From positions 1-6,378 of the forward strand of contig QGUS01000101.1 of NCBI GenBank assembly GCA_003242515.1: 6,378 bases of DNA, read 5' to 3'. Position 1 is the stretch's first letter, and each line of letters starts with the position of its first letter. The notes beneath the pieces were generated by a model. The model saw only the letters and a list, made by a program, of their open reading frames with translations, was not told the origin of the DNA and made no database searches. Both the position numbers and the translations under genes were made by a program. The stretch comes from Actinomycetota bacterium (GTDB lineage: Bacteria > Actinomycetota > Acidimicrobiia > Spongiisociales > ZC4RG35). Below, one piece after another: positions 1 through 5,461 of the stretch.

Positions 1-1
1 C

Positions 2-1903
2 CGGCTCGGGCGTCTGGTCGCAGCGCTGGCCCCCCTCTCCGCCCTCGTCCCCGCCGGGACGGCCCTGGCCCACGCCACGCTGATCTCCACCTCGCCCGCC
101 CACGGCTCCACCGTCGAGAGTCCGCCGGCCGCGGTCGAGCTCCGGTTCGACGGGCCGGTGACGCCGGTCGCCGACGCATTCACCCTCCGGTCGGGCGACC
201 GGACGATCCAGGGAGAGGTGCGGGTCGACGCCACCCTGGTCTCCTTCATCCCCTCCGGGGCCGTTCCCGACGGGACCGCGGTCCTCGACTGGCGGGTGGT
301 GTCCGACGACGGCCATCCGATCGGCGGCAAGCTGGTCTTCCACGTCCGCGAGGCGACCGTCACCGTTACCGACGACGGCGTGGCCGCGGAGGAGGCCGGC
401 CCTGCCGTGGCCGTCCTCACCGCCCTGTCCCACCTGGGCATCCTCCTCGGTGCGGGGCTCTCGTTCTTCGCTTCCTGGGTGCTCGAGGAGAGCGCCCCCG
501 AGGCAGCCCGGCTCCGGAGCCTGACCCGGCCCGCCCTCGCCGTCGGCGTGGTCGCGGCGGCCGCATCGCTGTTCCTCCAAGGGGCCGAGATCGCGGGCAG
601 GGTCGACCTCGGCTCCCTTCCTCCGGGGTCGCTCCCGATGCTGGTCCTGCTGGCCCTCGGCACCGGGCTGCTGTGGGTCTCCGTCCATCCCGTCTCGGTC
701 GCCGTCGGGCTCCTTCCGGCGGTGACCTCGCTCGCCTTCGTCGGCCACACTCGCAGCTTCGGCCCGCTTCCCGTCATGTTCGGGGCCGATGTCGTGCATC
801 TGGTGGCCGCGACCGTCTGGGCCGGCGGGTTGGCCGGGCTCGTCGTGGTGGCCCGGAGGCGGGGCAGGGAGACGGCTGAGGTGGCGAGGCGGTTCGGGAG
901 CATCGCCGCCTGGTGCCTGGCTGGCGTCTTCCTCAGCGGCGCCGTGATGACCGTCCTCATCCACGACTCGCCGCGTCAGGTCCTCTCCACCGTCCACGGG
1001 AGGCTGGCTCTAGTCAAGGCCGCCCTCGTCGTCGGCGCCGCGGGGATCGCCCTCCTGAACCGCCGGTCGGCCTCCGGCCGGGGCGAGCCGGAGCGCCTCG
1101 GCCTGATGGTGCCTGTCGAGGCCGTGATCGTCGCGGTGGTGCTGGTGGTCGCAGGCTTCCTCGTGGAGCAGAACCCGGCGGCCACGACCGGGCCCGAGCC
1201 CATCGGGGACCAGGTGATGCAGGCGGCCCTGGGCGAGCACGGGCTGTCGGTCCGCTTCGAGCCGGGGGCGCCCGGCGTCAACACGGTGGCGATCCAGGTG
1301 ACCGCCCCCGACGGCACGCCGGCCGATCTCGCCGCGGCGCCAAAGGTGTCCATCGCGCGGGCAGGGGAGGCCACCAGCTACGACACGGCGCCCGACGGCG
1401 CCGGCTGGTCGGCCACGGTGGAGCTTCCCGACGCACCGTCGTGGTCCGTCGAGGTGCGGGCCAGGCTCGACACCTTCACCGAGGCGGTGCAGGTGATCCG
1501 GAGCGACCGGGGCCGGGTCCTGCCGGGGTCGGGCCTCCTCGTCACCCGGGCCGTGCTGCCGGCACCCGTCACCGGCATGACCAACGCCTCCGTCTACATG
1601 ACCGTGGTCCCGGCGAGCGACGGCGCCCTGGTCGGGGCTTCCTCGCCGGTGTGCGAGCGGATCAGCCTCCACGAGACCCGGACCAACGACGATGGGACCG
1701 TGGCGATGCTGTACCAGGAGCGTCTTGACCTCGTCGCCGGCGAGCCGCTGGTCTTCCGGTCCGGCGGGCTGCACCTGATGTGCGAGGGGATCGTCCGTCA
1801 GGTGAACCCGGGGGAGGTGGTGCCCCTGTACCTCGAGACCGCCGACGGGGCCCGCCAGCTGCTGATGGTGGACGTCATCCGCATCGCCGACCTCGTCGAC
1901 TGA
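2..1903 (+). CDS. CopC-CopD-PCu(A)C fusion copper-handling membrane protein (5' partial)
   Basis: The reading frame is open from base 2 with no start codon before an internal GTG at 158, so the true start lies upstream; 633 residues are visible (numbered here from base 2). Residues 1-23 are the end of a signal peptide with an A-L-A cleavage site, leaving His24 as mature N-terminus. CopC follows to about 125: the N-terminal His plus Asp103 and His105 of a DGHP motif match the Cu(II) site of the CopC family. About eight hydrophobic segments (roughly 138-387) form the CopD domain. Residues about 400-500 look like a YtkA/FixH-type beta domain, less certain. Residues about 514-627 match PCu(A)C (DUF461), with His557, Met569, His591 and Met593 (M-X21-H-X-M) as expected copper ligands. 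Likely role: periplasmic copper binding and transfer or import across the membrane, as proposed for YcnJ-like proteins. The appended PCu(A)C domain and its Cys551/Cys594 pair are unusual. Copper as substrate is inferred from family. Confidence 0.9.
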   Translation, partial: RLGRLVAALAPLSALVPAGTALAHATLISTSPAHGSTVESPPAAVELRFDGPVTPVADAFTLRSGDRTIQGEVRVDATLVSFIPSGAVPDGTAVLDWRVVSDDGHPIGGKLVFHVREATVTVTDDGVAAEEAGPAVAVLTALSHLGILLGAGLSFFASWVLEESAPEAARLRSLTRPALAVGVVAAAASLFLQGAEIAGRVDLGSLPPGSLPMLVLLALGTGLLWVSVHPVSVAVGLLPAVTSLAFVGHTRSFGPLPVMFGADVVHLVAATVWAGGLAGLVVVARRRGRETAEVARRFGSIAAWCLAGVFLSGAVMTVLIHDSPRQVLSTVHGRLALVKAALVVGAAGIALLNRRSASGRGEPERLGLMVPVEAVIVAVVLVVAGFLVEQNPAATTGPEPIGDQVMQAALGEHGLSVRFEPGAPGVNTVAIQVTAPDGTPADLAAAPKVSIARAGEATSYDTAPDGAGWSATVELPDAPSWSVEVRARLDTFTEAVQVIRSDRGRVLPGSGLLVTRAVLPAPVTGMTNASVYMTVVPASDGALVGASSPVCERISLHETRTNDDGTVAMLYQERLDLVAGEPLVFRSGGLHLMCEGIVRQVNPGEVVPLYLETADGARQLLMVDVIRIADLVD

Positions 1904-1921
1904 GGGACGCCGCCTCGTCCC
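1904..1921 (+). terminator. Possible hairpin terminator after the copper gene
   Basis: Immediately after the TGA stop there is a perfect 6-bp inverted repeat, GGGACG and CGTCCC, around a 6-base loop. No T-tract follows, so this is at best an atypical GC-rich terminator of the kind often proposed in actinobacteria. Its position between two functionally unrelated genes supports the call, but the stem is short for such a GC-rich genome. Confidence 0.35.
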
Positions 1922-1940
1922 GCCCGGTCCCGAGTCCCAC

Positions 1941-1969
1941 TTGACGCTTATCTAGTCGACTAGTTGACT
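1941..1969 (+). promoter_or_regulatory. Putative promoter of the GntR-ABC transporter operon
   Basis: TTGACG at 1941-1946 matches a sigma-70-type -35 box. A 17-base spacer leads to TTGACT at 1964-1969, a weak -10 candidate. An alternative -10 is TTATCT at 1948-1953, used with a less conserved -35 further upstream. Both place the transcription start a few tens of bases before the GTG start at 1995 and make the promoter overlap the palindromic operator array. The stretch is much richer in A and T than its surroundings. The exact -10 cannot be decided by eye. Confidence 0.5.
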
Positions 1970-1979
1970 AGGCAAGTAG
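1952..1979 (+). promoter_or_regulatory. Tandem palindromic operator array, likely GntR-family binding site
   Basis: CTAGTCGACTAG (1952-1963) is a perfect 12-bp palindrome. It shares its last CTAG with CTAGTTGACTAG (1960-1971), a near-palindrome with one mismatched central pair. A third, degenerate unit, CTAGGCAAGTAG, covers 1968-1979. The units repeat every 8 bases. The first two carry a GT-NN-AC core (GTCGAC and GTTGAC), the general form of many GntR-family operators. The array overlaps the putative promoter and ends about 15 bases before the GntR gene, so autorepression of the whole operon is the natural inference. That the adjacent regulator binds here is not shown directly. Confidence 0.7.
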
Positions 1980-1994
1980 CGAGCGGAGAGCACC

Positions 1995-2738
1995 GTGAGC
2001 CTGTATGAGGACATCGCCGAACAGATCGCAGAGCGGATCGCCGCCCGCGGCGCCCGTCCCGGCGACCAGATCGAGGGCGAGCTCCAGCTCGCCAACGAGT
2101 TCGGGGTGAGCCGGGGCACGATCGTCAAGGCCCTCGAGACCCTGGAGTCCCGCGGCCTGGTCCGCCGGGAGCAGGGCAGGGGGACGTTCGTCCAGGGCCG
2201 TGCCGCACTCCACACGACCACCATGCTGGCGAGCTTCAGCCTGCACGTCCGTCAGGAGGGGCATCGGCCCGGTGGCCGGGTGGTGGGGTGGCGTCGCACT
2301 AGGCACGAGCCCGACAACCCCCTCCACGCCCGGTTCCCCAAGGGGGAAGAGCTCGTCGAGTTCACCAGGGTGAGGATGATCGATGGAGTCCCCGTGGGTG
2401 TCCACCGGGTGGCCACCACGCTCGCCATCGCGGAGGGGATCGGGCTCCTGGATGCCCTGACCACGAACGCCGACTTCTCCTTCTACGCCCTCGCCGAACA
2501 GGCCGGCATCCATGTCGCCGGTGGCGAGGAGACGTACTCGGCCGTCCTGGCCGGCGACGAGCTCGCCGGATGGCTGGAGCTGGAGCAGCCGGCAGCTCTG
2601 TTGGTCGTGGAACGGCACACCGTCGACCTGAACGGTGATCCGTTCGAGGCGGTCCAGGCGCACTACGTGCCGGGGCGATACGAGATCCGCGCTGAACGTC
2701 GCCGTCGTCGGCTTCCGAAGTCCGGTCCGACGGCATGA
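1995..2738 (+). CDS. GntR family transcriptional regulator with UTRA domain (HutC-type)
   Basis: A 247-residue DNA-binding regulator of usual length for the HutC subfamily. Residues 1-67 form the GntR winged helix-turn-helix: an N-terminal LYEDIAEQI helix, the recognition region EFGVSRGTIVKALETLE (35-51), and the wing ending in QGRGTFV (60-66). Residues about 75-233 form a UTRA ligand-binding domain, ending in a HYVPGRYEIR strand, followed by a basic tail. The GTG start is supported by GGAG at 1985-1988, six bases upstream, and by full alignment of the N-terminal helix. The gene is first in the ABC transporter operon and lies just behind a palindromic array, so it probably represses itself and the transporter until a ligand binds UTRA. 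The ligand is probably the transported compound or a derivative of it. Family assignment is secure; ligand and sign of control are inferred. Confidence 0.93.
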   Translation: MSLYEDIAEQIAERIAARGARPGDQIEGELQLANEFGVSRGTIVKALETLESRGLVRREQGRGTFVQGRAALHTTTMLASFSLHVRQEGHRPGGRVVGWRRTRHEPDNPLHARFPKGEELVEFTRVRMIDGVPVGVHRVATTLAIAEGIGLLDALTTNADFSFYALAEQAGIHVAGGEETYSAVLAGDELAGWLELEQPAALLVVERHTVDLNGDPFEAVQAHYVPGRYEIRAERRRRRLPKSGPTA

Positions 2739-2752
2739 CCCACCATCCGACT

Positions 2753-2757
2753 GGAGG
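2753..2757 (+). promoter_or_regulatory. Shine-Dalgarno site deciding the lipoprotein start
   Basis: GGAGG lies 1 base before ATG 2759 and 4 bases before ATG 2762. An earlier in-frame ATG at 2735 overlaps the GntR stop but has no purine-rich site upstream. The site therefore favours 2762 (or, less well spaced, 2759) as the start of the BMP lipoprotein gene. Confidence 0.6.
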
Positions 2758-2761
2758 AATG

Positions 2762-3880
2762 ATGAGGAGACACTGGACATTGGCCGCCCTTCTGGCGGTC
2801 CTCGCCCTGATCGTGGCCGCGTGCGGTGGCGGTGGCACGGCCAGCACCACCAGCACCACCGCCGGATCCGGTGGCGAGACCACGACCACCGCGGCCGAGT
2901 CGCCGGGCGGTTCCGATCTCGCCCCCGTCGGCCTGATCATCGCCCAGGGCGGTCTCGGTGACGAGTCGTACAACGACCTCGCCTACTCCGGACTGGTCCG
3001 CGCCGGCGAGGCCACCGGGCTCGAGGTGCGCCCCGTCGAGGCCGCCGACATCGTCGCCGAGGGCGAGCAGGTCCTCCGCCGCGCCGCCGACGCCGGCTTC
3101 GGGCTGCTCATCGACCTGGAGTTCTCGCACGCCGAGATGCTGGCCCAGCTGGCCAAGGAGTACCCGGACACGAAGTTCGCCTTCGTGAACCTCCCGGTCG
3201 AGGGTGACAACATCCGCTCCATCGTCTTCAAGGAGCACGAGGGCTCCTTCCTGGCCGGCATGCTGGCCGCGATGGTCACCTCGGACGCCAACAACCCGAA
3301 GACCAACCCCGAGAAGATCATCGGCGTGATCGGTGGCACCAAGTCCGCCGGCATCGACAAGTTCATCGTCGGGTTCATCCAGGGCGCAAAGCACGTCGAC
3401 CCGGAGGTCGAGGTGCTCGTCTCCTACACCAACGACTTCGGTGACGCCGCCAAGGGTCGCGATGCCGCCATGGCCATGTTCGACCAGGGTGCCGACGTGG
3501 TGTACCAGGTGGCGGGCGGCGCCGGCCTCGGTGTCCTCTCCGCTGCCGCCGAGCGGGGCCACTACGCCATCGGTGTCGACAGCGACCAGGACGGCCTGCA
3601 GCCCGGTCACGTGCTCACCTCGATGGTGAAGTGGGTCGACCGGGGCGTGGAGCAGGTCGTCGAGGAGTACGCCAAGGGCAGCTTCGCCGGTGGCACCGTG
3701 CTCGAGCTGGGTCTCGCCGAGGACGGCGTGGGTCTCACCGACTTCAAGCACACCAAGGCGGAGATCCCGCAGGAGTTCCTCGACCGGATCGAGGAGGCCC
3801 GCAGGGCCATCATCAGCGGGGAGATCACGGTCTGGGACGTCGTCGCCGACGGCTACCCCGACTTCTTCCCCGAGTCCTGA
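2762..3880 (+). CDS. BMP family (PnrA/YufN-like) substrate-binding lipoprotein of a nucleoside ABC transporter
   Basis: Using the ATG at 2762 the product has 372 residues, normal for the family. It begins with RR, a hydrophobic core and the lipobox V-A-A-C near residue 20, so it should be lipid-anchored outside the cytoplasmic membrane. A low-complexity Gly/Ser/Thr linker follows to about residue 45. The rest is the BMP type-1 periplasmic-binding fold: GLGDESYND near the start, the KEHEGSFLAG block, VAGGAGLGVL, the GVDSDQ motif and TSMVKWVD. The last two carry an Asp and a Lys at positions that bind ligand in purine nucleoside receptors such as treponemal PnrA. It should capture nucleosides, probably purine, and deliver them to the downstream permeases. 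It starts 23 bases after the GntR stop. ATG 2759 or ATG 2735 (overlapping the GntR stop) are alternative starts. Family is certain; substrate is inferred. Confidence 0.93.
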   Translation: MRRHWTLAALLAVLALIVAACGGGGTASTTSTTAGSGGETTTTAAESPGGSDLAPVGLIIAQGGLGDESYNDLAYSGLVRAGEATGLEVRPVEAADIVAEGEQVLRRAADAGFGLLIDLEFSHAEMLAQLAKEYPDTKFAFVNLPVEGDNIRSIVFKEHEGSFLAGMLAAMVTSDANNPKTNPEKIIGVIGGTKSAGIDKFIVGFIQGAKHVDPEVEVLVSYTNDFGDAAKGRDAAMAMFDQGADVVYQVAGGAGLGVLSAAAERGHYAIGVDSDQDGLQPGHVLTSMVKWVDRGVEQVVEEYAKGSFAGGTVLELGLAEDGVGLTDFKHTKAEIPQEFLDRIEEARRAIISGEITVWDVVADGYPDFFPES

Positions 3881-3893
3881 CCCGAACCCCCGA

Positions 3894-3921
3894 GGGAGGG
3901 GAGCCCTGTGGCTCCCCTCCC
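3894..3921 (+). promoter_or_regulatory. Strong intercistronic hairpin between lipoprotein and ATPase genes
   Basis: GGGAGGGGAGCC (3894-3905) and GGCTCCCCTCCC (3910-3921) are perfect reverse complements around the loop CTGT, giving a 12-bp GC-rich stem. No T-tract follows. It starts 13 bases after the lipoprotein stop. Such hairpins after binding-protein genes are known in ABC operons (for example malE-malF) to protect the upstream message or cut readthrough, so the binding protein is made in excess. The left arm also holds the only good Shine-Dalgarno-like sequence for a GTG at 3908-3910, which lies in the loop and first stem base. The stem could thus also limit translation of the ATPase. The structure is seen directly; its role is inferred. 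Confidence 0.8.
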
Positions 3922-3952
3922 CGCTCCGTGGATGACACCTTCTCCCGCACCC

Positions 3953-5461
3953 ATGCCCCATCTCGAGGTCCGTCGATTGTCCAAGCGGTTCGGCCCGCTG
4001 GTCGCCGTCGACGGGGTGGACCTCGTCGTGGAGCGGGGGACCGTGCATTCGATCGTGGGGGAGAACGGGGCCGGCAAGACGACCCTCATGAAGTGCATCG
4101 CCGGCCTCCTCCAGCCCGACTCGGGTGAGGTCATCGTGGACGGACACGCGGTACGCATCGGGTCCGTGCACGACGCCCTCGCCCTCGGCATCGGCATGGT
4201 GCACCAGGAGTTCTCGGTCGTCGGCGAGCTCACCCTGGCGGAGAACCTGGTGATCGGGGTGGAACCCCGGCGGCGGGGCCTCCTCGACCGGAACGCCGTC
4301 CGCGAGGCCACCGTGCGGCTCTCCGAGCAGACCGGGTGGCACCTCCCCTGGGACGCCCGCGCCGACCAGGTGGGCGTCGCCGAACTGCAGCGCCTGGAGC
4401 TGCTCCGCCAGCTCCACCGCGGCGCCGGCCTCCTCATCCTGGACGAGCCGACCGCCGTGCTCGGCCCGGCGGAGGTGGACATGCTCCTCTCCACCGTGAC
4501 GGATCTGCGCGACCAGGGTGTCACCGTCCTCTTCATCAGCCACAAGCTCGACGAGGTGATGCGCATCTCCGATCAGGTGACGGTGCTGCGCGGGGGACGG
4601 GTCGTGCAGAGCACCGCCGCCGCCGACACCAGCCCCCGGGACCTGGCCGCGGCGATGGTCGGGGAGGCGCTCGCCCTCCCGGACGTCGACGACCGTCCGC
4701 CGGCAGGAGACGACGCGATCCTCGAGGTCGAGGACCTGGTCGTGATCGACGACCTCGGGGTGACCCGGCTCGCCCACATCGACCTCACCGTGCGGCGGGG
4801 GGAGATCGTCGGCGTGTACGGGGTGGCCGGGTCGGGTCAGGCGGAGCTCGTCGGCGCCCTGACCGGGCTCGTCCCCTCCCGCGGGTCGGTGAAGCTCGAC
4901 GGGAGGGAGATCAACGACCAGCCCACCGGCCGGAGGCGCCGCGCCGGTCTCGGGTTCATCTCCCCGGATCGGAGGCAAGAGGGCCTCGCCCTCTCCGAGT
5001 CGGTCGAGGAGAACGGCATCGCCGGCGCCCACCGCGACCCGACACTCTCCGGCAGGGTGGTCCGCCGCCGCCAGGCATGGCGGGACCGCATCGCCGAGCT
5101 GATCCGTTCCTACGCGATCAAGGTGGGCTCGCCCGACCTCCCGGCGTCGTCCCTGTCCGGGGGCAACCAGCAGCGCCTGGTGGTCGGGCGGGAGCTGGAC
5201 ATGCAGCCGAAGCTGCTCATCGCCTCCGACCCGACCCGGGGGGTCGACATCGAGGGCGTCGCCGGCATCCACGACCTGCTCATGGGGATCCGGCGGGCGG
5301 GCGGATCGGTCCTCCTCGTCTCCCACGACCTCGACGAGGTCCTGTCGCTGTCGGACCGCATCGCCGTGATCCTCGACGGCCGGGTCACCGCCGTGCTCGA
5401 CCGGGCCGAGGCGACCCGGGCGAGCATCGCCGAGAAGATGACCATCGGGAGCGGGACATGA
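3953..5461 (+). CDS. Sugar/nucleoside-type ABC transporter ATPase with two nucleotide-binding domains (YufO-like)
   Basis: Energises uptake of the BMP ligand from the cytoplasmic face. From ATG 3953 it has 502 residues, typical of double-NBD ATPases of this class. NBD1: Walker A GENGAGKT (36-43), Q-loop Gln85, Walker B LLILDEP with Asp164-Glu165, H-loop His197. Its signature reads VGVAE (140-144), where relatives have LSVGE. NBD2: Walker A position GVAGSGQA (290-297) lacks the Lys and Ser/Thr, signature LSGGN (401-405) is intact, Walker B reads LLIASDP with Asp426 at the usual Glu position, and His458 is the H-loop. Only the site made from NBD1 Walker motifs and the NBD2 signature looks catalytic. 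The start is uncertain: ATG 3953 fits the family N-terminus (MPHLEVRRLSKRFG) but lacks a clear Shine-Dalgarno; ATG 3932 and GTG 3908 are in frame, and GTG 3908 has purine-rich sequence inside the hairpin. The stop overlaps the permease start as ATGA. Confidence 0.92.
   Translation: MPHLEVRRLSKRFGPLVAVDGVDLVVERGTVHSIVGENGAGKTTLMKCIAGLLQPDSGEVIVDGHAVRIGSVHDALALGIGMVHQEFSVVGELTLAENLVIGVEPRRRGLLDRNAVREATVRLSEQTGWHLPWDARADQVGVAELQRLELLRQLHRGAGLLILDEPTAVLGPAEVDMLLSTVTDLRDQGVTVLFISHKLDEVMRISDQVTVLRGGRVVQSTAAADTSPRDLAAAMVGEALALPDVDDRPPAGDDAILEVEDLVVIDDLGVTRLAHIDLTVRRGEIVGVYGVAGSGQAELVGALTGLVPSRGSVKLDGREINDQPTGRRRRAGLGFISPDRRQEGLALSESVEENGIAGAHRDPTLSGRVVRRRQAWRDRIAELIRSYAIKVGSPDLPASSLSGGNQQRLVVGRELDMQPKLLIASDPTRGVDIEGVAGIHDLLMGIRRAGGSVLLVSHDLDEVLSLSDRIAVILDGRVTAVLDRAEATRASIAEKMTIGSGT

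Noticed and set aside
158..160. GTG as the start codon of the copper gene.
   Set aside because: The frame upstream to base 2 encodes the end of a signal peptide, the mature N-terminal His and the first CopC strand, so this GTG is an internal valine codon.
913..1728. A 271-codon + strand frame inside the copper gene.
   Set aside because: Arg/Gly/Pro-rich product with no domain, in an alternative frame to a well-supported CopC-CopD-PCu(A)C protein.
2824..2900. Repetitive ACC/GGT-rich sequence as a possible DNA repeat element.
   Set aside because: It encodes the Gly/Ser/Thr linker after the lipoprotein cysteine, a common feature of actinobacterial lipoproteins, and has no regular repeat unit.
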